A stretch of DNA of 64,000 bases from Hallerella porci (GTDB lineage Bacteria; Fibrobacterota; Fibrobacteria; Fibrobacterales; Fibrobacteraceae): contig NZ_QGHD01000004.1 in assembly GCF_003148885.1 (NCBI RefSeq), forward strand, positions 1 through 64,000, read 5' to 3'. The position numbers and the translations under genes were made by a program. The number at the start of each line of letters is the position of its first letter. The stretch's first letter is position 1. The notes beneath the pieces are model-generated. The model worked only from the letters and a program-made list of their open reading frames with translations, had not been told where the DNA came from and did not search any database. Positions 16,750 to 26,415 of this stretch are shown here, piece by piece.

Positions 16750-16763
16750 ACGCTAATTAAAAA

Positions 16764-18191
16764 TTGAAATTATCACTTTTCATTTGTTTGCTATTTGCGC
16801 TCTCATCGTTTGTGATGGGAGCATCAAATTCGTTTGAAGCTCGCGGCCGCGGGCTTTTTTTATGGAATACAAATGAAGCTTCTGCCAATGCGTCCGAATT
16901 AAAAATCGAAGACTCAGTTAATGTCGGCGTGTTTTCGGCAAGTGCAAATATTCACGCTTATAAAGCGCGGATTTCGTGGACGAATTTTTGGACAATTGCG
17001 ACCAGCTTAAAAAAAATTGAAGCGACGACAAATTTATATGGCAGATTTTCTTATCTCGATTTAGAATCCGAAATTTTAGGAAATGATGATGACGCAAGGG
17101 CTTTCGTCAAAAGTACTTTTCATCAAAGAGATTCGCTTTACTTCGTTTCGTTTTTACTCGGCGGTGGAACTTTTAGCGGGATGAAAGCGACGTGGACTTC
17201 CGAAGAACCCAATGGACTTTTGGACACTTTGCGCATGTATCAAGAAAGTGAATTTTTTAGAAAAGGAATTGCCGTCGGAACAAAATTAAACAAGCATCTT
17301 TTTGCTTTGGATTTGGAATATTTTTACACGAGACGCGCTCCGTTAAATGATGAGCATTATGAACTTCGCGATTCGTTGGATTTATATTTTTCGAAATTTT
17401 CATATCGCTATAAAAGTGGAAATTTTTCCGATCAATTTCAGCTGATGTATTTGTATTCAAATGCGACTTTTTTTGGAATTAGAACCGACCAAGAAAACGC
17501 AAAACGGTTTATGTATCAAAATGGAAAATCGCATATTTTATTGGCGGAAAATAAACTAACAAATCTCAACTGGTCACTTCGTTTGGGCGTTTCTTTCATT
17601 CATTTAAGACTCCCGAAAGAAATGTCAAAATACAAAGAAAGTTTAGCGCCCAATCGAGCGCTCGATCCATCGCTTTTGCAAACTCTTTCGTTCAGTTTTT
17701 ACAAAACAAATTTTAGACTTTTTGGCGAATCTAAAAATGCAATTTTTTATTCTAACATCAAACGCGAATTTCATTGCCTGTTAGGAAATTTTCATTTTAG
17801 TCCGCAAGTTTCCATGTATTTGTTGTATGCACAAGGCGAACTCGATATGACTCTTGTCAATGAGACGACAAAAGCTTTGCTCATTAAAACAAAAAAGAAC
17901 GCTTTGTATCATGGAGAATTTCAACTCGCAGGTTCCATTCTGAATTTAGGATTTTTATTGGAAAGTCCACAAAGAAATTATTTTTTGCAAGCAACTGCAA
18001 GTCAAATTATTCCTTTTTATGTTCATAAAGAACTTGGCCGCATTCATCCAAAAAGTTCGCAAGTCGTTCCACAAAATCCTGAAATGGAAAAAGAGCCTTC
18101 AAAAGAGAATCACAAAATTTCAAAGACTGAGCATCTTTCGCCTTTTAAAACCGGTTTCGGAATAGATGTCCGAATGGGATTTTATTTTTAA
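16764..18191 (+). CDS. Probable outer membrane beta-barrel protein
   Basis: The 475-residue product begins with a clear signal peptide (MKLSLFICLLFALSSFVMGA) and is then rich in alternating aromatic/hydrophobic and polar residues (FSKFSYRYKSGNFSDQFQ, ATNLYGRFSYLDLE), as in transmembrane beta strands. There is a Lys/Glu/Pro stretch near 420-450. It ends in an aromatic residue (RMGFYF), the usual C-terminal signal of barrel proteins. The start is TTG without an evident ribosome site, 14 bases after the lipoprotein gene. The substrate or role is unknown; it is not similar to a porin I can name. Confidence 0.7.
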   Translation: MKLSLFICLLFALSSFVMGASNSFEARGRGLFLWNTNEASANASELKIEDSVNVGVFSASANIHAYKARISWTNFWTIATSLKKIEATTNLYGRFSYLDLESEILGNDDDARAFVKSTFHQRDSLYFVSFLLGGGTFSGMKATWTSEEPNGLLDTLRMYQESEFFRKGIAVGTKLNKHLFALDLEYFYTRRAPLNDEHYELRDSLDLYFSKFSYRYKSGNFSDQFQLMYLYSNATFFGIRTDQENAKRFMYQNGKSHILLAENKLTNLNWSLRLGVSFIHLRLPKEMSKYKESLAPNRALDPSLLQTLSFSFYKTNFRLFGESKNAIFYSNIKREFHCLLGNFHFSPQVSMYLLYAQGELDMTLVNETTKALLIKTKKNALYHGEFQLAGSILNLGFLLESPQRNYFLQATASQIIPFYVHKELGRIHPKSSQVVPQNPEMEKEPSKENHKISKTEHLSPFKTGFGIDVRMGFYF

Positions 18192-18214
18192 TTGAATATT
18201 TCTAAATTTACCGC

Positions 18215-19561
18215 ATGCCTGTTAATTTAACGCAAGGAAGTATTTTAAAAAATATTGCGGTCTTTTCGATTCCGTATTTGGCGGCGTATTTTTTGCAAAC
18301 TCTTTATGGCCTCGCGGACCTTTTTATTATCGGACAATACGAAGGCGCCAAATCGATTACCGCAGTTGCCGTCGGAAGCCAAGCGATGCATTTTTTGACC
18401 GTGATGATTGTCGGGCTTGCGATGGGCGTGACGGTTTTAATTAGCAAAGCGGTGGGCGCAAAAAATTTTCGAAGCATTTCTCGCATCACAGGAAATACGA
18501 TTTTATTGTTTAGCGCTGTCGCATGTATTTCGACTGTTGTGCTTTTGTTTTTTTGTTCAAGCATTGTGTCCATTTTACAAACGCCAACCGAAGCGGTAGA
18601 AGAAACAAAAAATTATTTGAAAATTTGCTTTGCCGGAATTCCATTCATCATTGCATACAACTTAATCGCTGCAATTTTCCGCGGGCTAGGCGATTCAAAA
18701 CATCCGATGTACTTTATTGCGTTTGCGTGCATTTTAAATATTTTTCTCGATTTTATTTTTATGGGCGTTTTAAAATGGGGCGCGAAGGGCGCTGCATTGG
18801 CAACGATTATTGCGCAAGCGTTAAGCGTTTTCATTTCGTTAATCGCCGCAAAAAAATTGCACCTTGGAATTCCTTTAACCCGCAGAGATTTTCGAATTCA
18901 CAAAAAAATTCTTCAAGCTATTTGGAGCATTGGTTCGCCGATTGCGTTACAAGACGGATTTATTCAAGTTTCGTTTTTGTTCATCACGATGATTGCGAAT
19001 AGTCGCGGTTTAGAAATTGCAGCCGCCGTAGGAATTGTCGAAAAAATTATTTGCTTTTTATTCTTAGTGCCGTCTGCGATGCTTTCAACAATTTCTGCCA
19101 TCGCTGCGCAAAATTTAGGTGCGGGATTTCACGAACGAGCCAAGAAAACTCTTTGGGCGGGCACAAGTATTGCTGTGGGAATCGGAATTATTTTTGCCGT
19201 TTTATTTCAATTTATTTCAGAGCCTTCGCTCAAACTTTTTACAAGCGAAACAGCAGTCATTTTATTTGGCGTGCAATATTTGCGCACGTATGTAATCGAT
19301 TGCTTTTTTGCTTCCATTCATTTTTGCTTTAGCGGATATTTTACTGCGTGCGGCTATTCGATTATTTCGTTTGTTCACAATTTATTTTCAATTATTTTAT
19401 TTCGCATTCCGGGCACATGGCTCGCTGCAAAATATTTTCCCGATTCGCTTTATGCGATGGGACTTGCCGCTCCTTTGGGCTCTTTATTTTCCGTTATCGT
19501 TTGCGTCGCCGTATTTATTTGGCTTCAAAAAAGAATTGCCAAAAAATCGATTATGCACTAG
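18215..19561 (+). CDS. MATE family efflux transporter
   Basis: The 448-residue inner membrane protein has about 12 hydrophobic segments and the MATE pattern: FSIPYLAAYFLQTLYGLADLF split by the usual early Pro, VGSQAMHF, GLAMGVTVLISKAVGAKN, and in the second half SAIAAQNLGAG. Members export cationic drugs or metabolites using Na+ or H+ gradients. The stop codon overlaps that of the convergent gene at 19558 in the tetramer CTAG. The substrate cannot be predicted. Confidence 0.93.
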   Translation: MPVNLTQGSILKNIAVFSIPYLAAYFLQTLYGLADLFIIGQYEGAKSITAVAVGSQAMHFLTVMIVGLAMGVTVLISKAVGAKNFRSISRITGNTILLFSAVACISTVVLLFFCSSIVSILQTPTEAVEETKNYLKICFAGIPFIIAYNLIAAIFRGLGDSKHPMYFIAFACILNIFLDFIFMGVLKWGAKGAALATIIAQALSVFISLIAAKKLHLGIPLTRRDFRIHKKILQAIWSIGSPIALQDGFIQVSFLFITMIANSRGLEIAAAVGIVEKIICFLFLVPSAMLSTISAIAAQNLGAGFHERAKKTLWAGTSIAVGIGIIFAVLFQFISEPSLKLFTSETAVILFGVQYLRTYVIDCFFASIHFCFSGYFTACGYSIISFVHNLFSIILFRIPGTWLAAKYFPDSLYAMGLAAPLGSLFSVIVCVAVFIWLQKRIAKKSIMH

Positions 19562-20379
19562 CTAAAAAATTTACACTTCGGAATTTGAATTTTCCAAGTG
19601 ACGAGTTTTAATTGCTTATTCGCAAACATTTCTTCGGGATCGATGAGCGCTGTCGCAGGCTTCCCCGCAAATTCTAGAGGCGTTCCGCCAAAGTCCACCA
19701 CTTTGAGAGCATTTTGCGCAAGCGCTTGCTTTAATAATTTATCGCCGAAGAAAATTACCGTCGTCGGCTGCATCAATGCGATTTCTTTTTCAAGCATTTT
19801 TTTGAATACAGCAGCAACTTGCGGAAGCACCATTCGCGAAATGACTTTTTTGCAAAAATAGGTGACAGCGATTTCTTCGGGCGTTACATGCAAACTTTTG
19901 AACATGCGCAAAATCATTTGTCCCACATCCGAATTCACATAACCATTTGTCAAATATTTTTCTAGCGGAGAATACACGACGAGCAAAAATCGCGGGGCGT
20001 TTAATTTTCCTTCGCCGCGGATAAATTGCGTTTTCGCATACAATTTTTCGGCTGCAACCAAACTGTAAAATTCTTCCAAAGTTTTGGCGTTTTCATACGC
20101 CGAAGGCACTGCTGATTTTGCTGATTCGGGAATGATAATTTTTGCGGGCGCGGGATTAAAGACGCGCGGTTTTGCAGGAGCAGGCGCGGGCGTAGAAAAA
20201 GAAGAACGTTGCGGCTGTGAAAACGGAGCGGGCGATGGCGCAGAAATTGGCTGCGGAGCATTCACCGGCTGAGACATTCGAACGGGCGAAAGAGTCCACG
20301 GTTCATCTAAAATAACAGAACTTTCCCCGATGTCAATTTGTTCGGCGAGATATTTCGCAAGTTCCGAAAAATCAGGCAT
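19558..20379 (-). CDS. Uracil-DNA glycosylase-fold protein, atypical
   Basis: The 273-residue protein has a Pro/Ala-rich N-terminal 80 residues and then a domain that follows the order of family 4/5 uracil-DNA glycosylases: RFLLVVYSPLEKY at the first strand, NSDVGQMILRMFKSL, a strand and helix VTYFCKKVISR, and PTTVIFFGDKLLKQAL where UDGs have a P-x-hydrophobic-GxxA block. The usual active-site GE(A/P)PG motif is not seen, so it is either a divergent or a catalytically dead member. It overlaps coaBC by eight bases and has GGAG seven bases before the ATG. The fold call is a moderate inference; enzymatic activity is not claimed. Confidence 0.6.
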   Translation of the reverse strand: MPDFSELAKYLAEQIDIGESSVILDEPWTLSPVRMSQPVNAPQPISAPSPAPFSQPQRSSFSTPAPAPAKPRVFNPAPAKIIIPESAKSAVPSAYENAKTLEEFYSLVAAEKLYAKTQFIRGEGKLNAPRFLLVVYSPLEKYLTNGYVNSDVGQMILRMFKSLHVTPEEIAVTYFCKKVISRMVLPQVAAVFKKMLEKEIALMQPTTVIFFGDKLLKQALAQNALKVVDFGGTPLEFAGKPATALIDPEEMFANKQLKLVTWKIQIPKCKFFS

Positions 20380-21574
20380 GAGAAGACTCCAACAAGCAAG
20401 TTACTTTATCTGCAATTTTTTGTGCTAATTCCGATTTTGTGTGCATTTGCAATTCGGGAATCGGCGCATTTTTTTCGAGAATCGCAAACGGAACGCGGTC
20501 AAATCCAAAGCCCGCATTTTGCATTACAGGCGTATTGAGTACGAGTAAATCGGCGCCACTTTTTTCAAATTTTTCTGCGCCATGATTTTTTACATCATCC
20601 GTTTCGAGCCCAAAGCCTACGATGATTTGACCTGCAGATTTATTCTTCACCGAGTCCCGCAAAATATTCGGATTCGGTTCCAATTCCAAATTAAGTTGAC
20701 TGCGACTATCTTTGATTTTCGTTTGAGAAACATGCTTCGGACGATAATCGGCAACGGCTGCGCAATGCACGATTGCGTTTACTTCCGATTCTCTTTGCAT
20801 CACCGCTTGATACATTTCGAGCGAATTTTTTATGCGGACATTTTCAGCAAAAGTTGGCGCAGAAATATCCATCGGGCCGTGCACAAAAACGACGCGATAA
20901 CCCGCATTCCAAAATGCTTCAGCGAGAGCGACTGCAGTTTTTCCACTCGAACGATTTGAAATATAACGCACCGGGTCAATTGCTTCTTCGGTTCTGCCCG
21001 CGGTAATTAAAACAGTTTTTCCATTTTCTTTTTCACGAAAATTTTTGAGAGCGCGCACAATTTCTGCGGGCTCCATAAATCGTCCCGGTCCATTTTCTCC
21101 GCAAGCGAGTTCTCCGCTCGGCGATTCTAAAATTTGCGTATCCGAAAAAGAACGGAGAGTTATCAAATTGCGCTTTACCGCCGGCGATAAAAACATCGTC
21201 GTATTCATCGCGGGCGCAATCCATTTTGGGCAAGCGCTCGACATATAGCAAAGCGAAACCGGATCGTCGGCAATTCCATTCGCCATTTTTCCAATGCAAT
21301 CCGCCGAGGCGGGCGCCGCTAAAAAAAGATCTGCCCAACGCGGAAAGTCGATGTGTTGAAACGGACGTCCTTCGGGATTTCCATCTTTTGTATAAACCGG
21401 ACATTTAGAAAGCGAAGCAAAAGTTAAAGGTGCGACAAATTTCGTCGCCGCTTCCGTCATCGCCACGCGGACTTCGGCACCTTCTTTTTGAAGTAAGCGC
21501 AAAAGTTCGCAAGCTTTATACGCCGCGATGCTTCCGGTAACGCCCAAAAGAATTTTCTTTCCCGAAAGATTCAT
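20372..21574 (-). CDS. coaBC: Phosphopantothenoylcysteine decarboxylase / phosphopantothenate-cysteine ligase
   Basis: A bifunctional coenzyme A enzyme of 400 residues. The N-terminal flavin-dependent decarboxylase (CoaC) shows GVTGSIAAYKACELLR, FQHIDFPRWAD with the catalytic His, APAMNTTM and GELACGENGPGR with the catalytic Cys. The C-terminal ligase (CoaB) starts near 185 with TAGRTEEAIDPVRYISN and RSSGKTAVALAEAF and ends with the AKNKSAGQI-like nucleotide loop (here KNKSAGQIIVGFGLETDD in part). It makes 4'-phosphopantetheine from phosphopantothenate and cysteine. It overlaps the flavoprotein gene upstream by four bases; panB at 62784 belongs to the same pathway but is distant. Confidence 0.96.
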   Translation of the reverse strand: MNLSGKKILLGVTGSIAAYKACELLRLLQKEGAEVRVAMTEAATKFVAPLTFASLSKCPVYTKDGNPEGRPFQHIDFPRWADLFLAAPASADCIGKMANGIADDPVSLCYMSSACPKWIAPAMNTTMFLSPAVKRNLITLRSFSDTQILESPSGELACGENGPGRFMEPAEIVRALKNFREKENGKTVLITAGRTEEAIDPVRYISNRSSGKTAVALAEAFWNAGYRVVFVHGPMDISAPTFAENVRIKNSLEMYQAVMQRESEVNAIVHCAAVADYRPKHVSQTKIKDSRSQLNLELEPNPNILRDSVKNKSAGQIIVGFGLETDDVKNHGAEKFEKSGADLLVLNTPVMQNAGFGFDRVPFAILEKNAPIPELQMHTKSELAQKIADKVTCLLESSHA

Positions 21575-22467
21575 TTCGATTCCTTTGCTTTGAGATTTCG
21601 CACAAATTCAATCGCCCCGAGGCCCGCTTTTGCACCGTCGCCAACAGCAACCGCTACTTGCAAAATTCCTCCGAGGCAATCGCCCGCCGCAAAAAGTCCC
21701 GGCACTGTTGTCATGCGTTTTTCGTCAACGGCGAGTTTATTTTTCTGCACAGCAGCTCCGGTTTTGCGCGCCAAATCGGCGGCACTCGCCGTTCCAATCG
21801 CCACAAAAATTCCATCAACCGCAATTTCTTTTCCGCTTTCAAAGCGAATTTTTTGCACTTTGCCTTCGCCTTCTACTGCGACAATTTTTTCGGTTTCAAG
21901 CGCATAATCTGCGGGAATTTCCACCGTCGTTTTTTCGCCTAATGTGCAAATTGAAACCGATGCGGCGAGCGGTAAAAGTTCACTCGCTTCAGCGAGCGCA
22001 TACGCGCCGCTGCCGAGAACTGCCACATTTTTTTTGCGATAAAAAAATCCATCGCACACGGCGCAGTAACTAACACCTTTTCCTTCGAACGCGTCCAAGC
22101 CGGGAACCGGAGCTTTCGAACGCACAGAACCTGCTGCGATAATTACCGACTTCGCCAAAAATTCTGTTTCCGCATTTTCGTATTTCACGCGCACATGAAA
22201 TTTTTCGGCAAACATTAAATCGATGACTTCTCCCGTGAAAAATTCTGCGCCTAATTTCTTCGCTTGATCTTCACCGCGTTGCGCAAGTTCCTTGCCCGTG
22301 ATGGCGCTTTCTAAGCCGTAATAATTGGCGATGGCATGTGCCCGAGAAAGTGCGCCCGCATCTTTTGCGACGATTAAAACCGAAAGCCCTGCGCGCAAAG
22401 CATAAAGTGCTGCAGAAATTCCAGCGGGACCTTTCCCGATAATCAAGACATCAAAATCATTCTGCAT
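21571..22467 (-). CDS. Thioredoxin reductase-like FAD-dependent oxidoreductase
   Basis: A 298-residue flavoprotein of the pyridine nucleotide-disulfide class II family. The FAD-binding GKGPAGISAALYALRAG lies near 11-27, the redox pair CAVC in SYCAVCDGFF near 135-144, the NADPH domain has LGSGAYALAEASELL, and the C-terminal FAD part has TTVPGLFAAGDC. The arrangement is that of TrxB, which reduces thioredoxin with NADPH. The sequence deviates enough that another disulfide or ferredoxin/thioredoxin partner is possible, so no symbol is given. AGAGG precedes the ATG. It overlaps both neighbours and is part of the rnc-coaBC series. Confidence 0.85.
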   Translation of the reverse strand: MQNDFDVLIIGKGPAGISAALYALRAGLSVLIVAKDAGALSRAHAIANYYGLESAITGKELAQRGEDQAKKLGAEFFTGEVIDLMFAEKFHVRVKYENAETEFLAKSVIIAAGSVRSKAPVPGLDAFEGKGVSYCAVCDGFFYRKKNVAVLGSGAYALAEASELLPLAASVSICTLGEKTTVEIPADYALETEKIVAVEGEGKVQKIRFESGKEIAVDGIFVAIGTASAADLARKTGAAVQKNKLAVDEKRMTTVPGLFAAGDCLGGILQVAVAVGDGAKAGLGAIEFVRNLKAKESK

Positions 22468-24265
22468 TTTTCACCTCTTGATAACGCACATCTGCGGATT
22501 CAATAGGAAGTTCTTTTCCCGCGTCCATCGCTGCATTTAACGCTTCGGATTTTTCCGTAGAAAGCCACCAATAAATCGGAATGCTTTCGTCTTCGCGTCC
22601 AAATTTTGCATAAACATTTTGCGGCATTCCGAAACGATTCCAGTAAAGAATCCGATGAAAATCGCATTGCCACATAAGTACATACGGCACAATTTCGGTT
22701 AAACGTAAATCTAACGCCCGCAAAATTTCTTGGCGCTTTTTCAAATCAAATTCTGTCTTTTGCAATTTTACAAGACTATCGACAATCGCATCTTGTAAAC
22801 CGGTAACATTATTGGTTCCGGGATCATTTGCCGTTGCACTCGACCACGATGCTTCGGGATCATTTAACCGAGAGCTTCCCCAAGCAATCCAATACATATC
22901 AAAGTCCGCTTCATCCAAACGTTTGCGGAGAGTACTTTGCGAAATTTGTTCGATGGAAACTTGAATGCCCGCTTTTTGCAACGCTTCTTGATAAAGAGTC
23001 AAATGCCGCATATCTTCGCTCGCCGTGATAAACGAAATCGTAAACGGCTTCCCTTCTTTTTCAAGCATTCCTTTGGCGCCAGGAACGTAACCCGCTTCGG
23101 CGAAAAGTTTTCGCGCTTGATCCATATCAAACGGATAATTTAACGCTTTCGGATTTTCATGCGATTCCCATAAATCCGGATAATAACTGTTGAGCAAAAA
23201 ATATTGATCGTACATATATTTTTCGTTCATCAATTTTCGATTCATCAAATACGAAAGCGCTTTGCGCACGCGGACATCTTGAAATTTTTCGCGGCGTAAA
23301 TTCATCGCCATTCCTTGGAAGCCAATCGGTTCGCGATTGAAAATGCGCTGTTTTACCGCCCAACCTTTTTTCACAGCATCGAAATCGGTTTGCTTCATCC
23401 AAATCGATGAGGTGTAAACTGCGTAAGCGTCCAAGTCGCCTTTTTTGAAAGCTTCGAGCGCTTTCGTGCGATCTTCCATAAAACGGTAACGGATTTTTTC
23501 GAAATTATATTTTCCGTGATTCCATTTTTTATGATAGCCCCACCAATCTGCGTTTCGAGAAAGTTCTACGTAGCGATCTTCGCGAAAATCTGAAATTTTA
23601 TACGGGCCTTCGACCACCGGAAATTTGTAACGAATTTGATTAAAGTCTGCGTCTTTCCAAATATGTTTGGGGAATGCGACAAGTCCTGCGGCTTCCCAAA
23701 AATTCGCCCAATGCACATCTTTTGCTGTAATCGCAATCGTGAGAGAATCCACAATTTCGGGGCGCGAGAAACGCGATAATCCGACTTTAAAAATCGGCGT
23801 TAAATTTTTCGGATTCATGATGACGTCGTAATAAAACTGCACATCTTCGGCGGTAATGGATTTGCCATCGCTCCACTTTGCCCGCGGATCCAAATGAAAT
23901 GTAAATGTCATGCTGTCCGCAGAAATTTCCCAACGATCAGCGAGAATTCCCACCGGACGATCTTCGGTTGTATGCAACGAAACGAGAGGCTCAAACATTA
24001 AATTCATCAAGCCCGCGCTAAAGCTGTTATAATCTTCCCACATGTTGAAAGACTTCGGCATCGCAGAGCCCCAAAGGCGAATATTTCCGCAAGGAACTGC
24101 CGCGAGATTTGCCATCGGATCGTATTCACCATCCGCATCCGCAGGATATTGTGCTGCAGCTGGACACTGCGTTTTTGCAGCCGTTTTCGGCGAATCTTTT
24201 TCTTGGCAAGCGGTGAATGCGATGAGAATTCCGAGAATTCCTAAAAATTTTATTTTCCCGTTCAT
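22457..24265 (-). CDS. ABC transporter substrate-binding lipoprotein, family 5 (peptide/nickel type)
   Basis: The 602-residue protein has a lipoprotein signal (FLGILGILIAFTAC, Cys about 20) and the body of an SBP_bac_5 protein: VGILADRWEISADSMTFTF, LDPRAKWSDGKSITAEDV near 130, VEGPYKISDF, and AMNLRREKFQDVRVRKALSY. These proteins capture oligopeptides, nickel or other solutes outside the inner membrane for an ABC importer. No permease or ATPase gene is near, so it must work with a distant transporter. It overlaps rnc upstream by four bases and the flavoprotein by 11, which is an unusual operon for such a protein. Confidence 0.92.
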   Translation of the reverse strand: MNGKIKFLGILGILIAFTACQEKDSPKTAAKTQCPAAAQYPADADGEYDPMANLAAVPCGNIRLWGSAMPKSFNMWEDYNSFSAGLMNLMFEPLVSLHTTEDRPVGILADRWEISADSMTFTFHLDPRAKWSDGKSITAEDVQFYYDVIMNPKNLTPIFKVGLSRFSRPEIVDSLTIAITAKDVHWANFWEAAGLVAFPKHIWKDADFNQIRYKFPVVEGPYKISDFREDRYVELSRNADWWGYHKKWNHGKYNFEKIRYRFMEDRTKALEAFKKGDLDAYAVYTSSIWMKQTDFDAVKKGWAVKQRIFNREPIGFQGMAMNLRREKFQDVRVRKALSYLMNRKLMNEKYMYDQYFLLNSYYPDLWESHENPKALNYPFDMDQARKLFAEAGYVPGAKGMLEKEGKPFTISFITASEDMRHLTLYQEALQKAGIQVSIEQISQSTLRKRLDEADFDMYWIAWGSSRLNDPEASWSSATANDPGTNNVTGLQDAIVDSLVKLQKTEFDLKKRQEILRALDLRLTEIVPYVLMWQCDFHRILYWNRFGMPQNVYAKFGREDESIPIYWWLSTEKSEALNAAMDAGKELPIESADVRYQEVKNAE

Positions 24266-25122
24266 TTCTTTTTTCCTTTTGCAGCTTCGCGCGCCGCTTT
24301 TTCGGTGCGGGCGATGGAACGCTTTGTCACTTTTTGCGGTTTCGTATTGAGAAGAGCTTCGTTTGTTTTGGCAGCTTCTTCCGCTTGAAATTTTGCAAGA
24401 GCTTCTTTGGCAGCTTCTTGTTCTGCTTTCTTTTTGGAAGCGCCTTTTCCGCGACCATATTCGTGGCCATCGTACATCACCGTCATCTCAAAAATTTTGC
24501 AGTGCTCCGGCCCGGATTCCGAAACGACTTCATAATCGGGCGCAGGCAATGAACGCGCTTGCATATATTCCAAAAGGGCGCTTTTATAATTGATAAAATC
24601 CGATTCGGAGACAACTTCTTGCACATTCGGGAAAATGTGTTTCTCCAAAAATTTTCGGCATTGTTTAATGTCGCTATCCAAATAAATAGCACCGAGAATC
24701 GCTTCGAACGCATCTTCCAAAACGCTATCGCGATCACGGCCACCGTTTTTCGCTTCGCCTTTTCCGACGCGCAAATACGAGCCCAAATTCCAACTGCGGG
24801 CAATTTTCGTAAGCGCTTGTCCCGAAACGATGACGCTTTTCATCTTCGAAAGATCGCCTTCGGGTAAATGCGGATAAGTTTTATAAAGGTATTCTGTGAC
24901 GAGCATATTCAAAACAGAATCGCCCAAAAATTCCAAGCGTTCATTATTTTCCCAATAAGGCATTTCTTTGCCCGAAAGCCAAGAACGATGCACCAACGCA
25001 TGCGCTAAATATTCGGGATTTTTAAATTCATAACCCAAACTTTTTTCGAGGTCATTTCCCGATTTTTTGCGGAACCACAAAAATATGCGGCGAATCACAT
25101 TTTTACCTTGTTTTTCTTCCAT
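24262..25122 (-). CDS. rnc: Ribonuclease III
   Basis: A dsRNA-specific endonuclease of 286 residues for rRNA processing and RNA turnover. The nuclease signature ERLEFLGDSVL lies at 61-71 and a second acidic site in SVLEDAFEAILGAIYLD. The double-stranded RNA-binding domain begins near 180 (YKSALLEYMQARSLPAPDYE ending in KKKAEQEAAKEAL). There are two extensions: about 25 basic residues at the N-terminus and a Lys/Ala-rich C-terminal tail of about 45 residues. It follows acpP by 240 bases with a terminator between, and it heads the coaBC series. The usual fabF between acpP and rnc is absent. Confidence 0.97.
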   Translation of the reverse strand: MEEKQGKNVIRRIFLWFRKKSGNDLEKSLGYEFKNPEYLAHALVHRSWLSGKEMPYWENNERLEFLGDSVLNMLVTEYLYKTYPHLPEGDLSKMKSVIVSGQALTKIARSWNLGSYLRVGKGEAKNGGRDRDSVLEDAFEAILGAIYLDSDIKQCRKFLEKHIFPNVQEVVSESDFINYKSALLEYMQARSLPAPDYEVVSESGPEHCKIFEMTVMYDGHEYGRGKGASKKKAEQEAAKEALAKFQAEEAAKTNEALLNTKPQKVTKRSIARTEKAAREAAKGKKK

Positions 25123-25284
25123 ACGAGGAATTTAGAAATTTTAAGTTCGCTTGTTATTCCGTCAAAAGGATAAACGGAAGCATTCAAATCGTCGCAGAAT
25201 AAAAATTACCAAGAAGCCTTGTAAATAAAGGCATGCAGACGATAGCGCATACTTCTCCGAGGAGATTAAATTTCAACCGCCTTT

Positions 25285-25344
25285 AAAACGAAAACAGCCC
25301 TTTCGTCACTTGACCTCAACCGAGATCTGTTGACGAAAGGACTG
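25285..25344 (-). terminator. Terminator after acpP
   Basis: CAGTCCTTTCGTCA and its near-perfect complement TGACGAAAGGGCTG (25295-25344) form a stem of 14 pairs with one mismatch, followed on the minus strand by TTTTCGTTTT. It lies 20 bases after the acpP stop. The loop is long (about 22 bases) and contains a smaller possible pairing. Confidence 0.72.
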
Positions 25345-25363
25345 CTTCAGAAACCGAGTTCGA

Positions 25364-25609
25364 TTACTTGTTCAGCTTGTTCTGAATGTAAGAGAGAACG
25401 TCGGAAACCTTGATGAACTTTTCAGCATCTTCGTCGAGGATTTCGATGTCGAATTCGTCTTCGAGAGCCATCACGAGTTCAACGCGGTCGAGGGAATCAG
25501 CGCCGAGATCGTTCACGAAGGAAGCGTCGCGGGTCACGTCTTCCGGCTTGACACCGAGCTTTTCGACGACAACAGCCGTAATTTTTTTGAGAAGTTCTTC
25601 TTCAGTCAT
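25364..25609 (-). CDS. acpP: Acyl carrier protein
   Basis: An 81-residue, highly acidic carrier that holds fatty acyl chains on 4'-phosphopantetheine. The attachment Ser is residue 39 in [13 protein letters not shown]. The four-helix pattern and length are standard. CGGAG precedes the ATG at ideal distance. It is the last gene of the DUF177-rpmF-plsX-fabD-fabG-acpP unit and is followed by a hairpin terminator. Confidence 0.98.
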   Translation of the reverse strand: MTEEELLKKITAVVVEKLGVKPEDVTRDASFVNDLGADSLDRVELVMALEDEFDIEILDEDAEKFIKVSDVLSYIQNKLNK

Positions 25610-25665
25610 TTTTAACTCCGTTTGAGGTTTTGTGAAAATTTAGAAATTTTTGTCAAAATATCAAG

Positions 25666-26406
25666 TCACGCACCGAGACCACCGTCTACGCCAAGGACTT
25701 GACCTGTGATGTAACTCGCTTCGTCCGAAACGAGGAATGCAACAGCATTAGCCACATCTTTCGGTTGACCAATTCTCTGTTCCGGAATGGCATTTTGGAA
25801 CTTTTCAAGCATTTCCGGAGAAAGTTTCGCCGTCATATCCGTTCCGATAAAGCCCGGAGCGACTGCGTTCACCGTAATGCCGCGAGCAGCAAATTCCATC
25901 GCATTCGTCTTGGTGAGGCCGATAATGCCCGCTTTCGAAGCGGCATAATTCGATTGTCCCGCCTGAGCGCGGATGCCGTTAATGCTCGCCATATTCACAA
26001 TGCGACCCGAACGACGACCCATCATATGACGAGCGACCGCACGCGTGCAAAGGAAAGCCGAACGCAGATTTGTCCGAATCACATCGTCAAAGTCGGCATC
26101 TTTCATGCGCATCATCAAACCATCGCGGGTAATGCCCGCATTGTTCACCAAAATATCGATTTGGCCAAATGCTTCGAGAATTGCTTTGAATGTCGCCGCC
26201 ACTTGTTCCGAATCCGAAACATCGCAAGCGTAGCTTTTCGCTTCGGAACCCGTTTCGGTAGAAATCTGTTCTGCAATTTCCGGACGTTCTTTCGTCGAAA
26301 TCACGGCCACTCGCGCGCCTTGAGCAGCAAGAGTTTTGGCAATTTCCAAACCGATACCGCGAGAAGCTCCCGTGACCACTGCGACTTTGCCTTTCAAATC
26401 CAGCAT
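25666..26406 (-). CDS. fabG: 3-oxoacyl-[acyl-carrier-protein] reductase
   Basis: A short-chain dehydrogenase of 246 residues that reduces 3-ketoacyl-ACP with NADPH in fatty acid elongation. VVTGASRGIGLEIAKTLA (10-27) is the nucleotide loop, NNAG follows VNNAGITRDGLMMRM, and the catalytic Ser-Tyr-Lys are in MASINGIRAQAGQSNYAASK. The end EASYITGQVLGVDGGL is typical of FabG. AAGGAG lies six bases before the ATG. It is between fabD and acpP as in most bacteria. Confidence 0.97.
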   Translation of the reverse strand: MLDLKGKVAVVTGASRGIGLEIAKTLAAQGARVAVISTKERPEIAEQISTETGSEAKSYACDVSDSEQVAATFKAILEAFGQIDILVNNAGITRDGLMMRMKDADFDDVIRTNLRSAFLCTRAVARHMMGRRSGRIVNMASINGIRAQAGQSNYAASKAGIIGLTKTNAMEFAARGITVNAVAPGFIGTDMTAKLSPEMLEKFQNAIPEQRIGQPKDVANAVAFLVSDEASYITGQVLGVDGGLGA

Positions 26407-26415
26407 AAAATCTCC

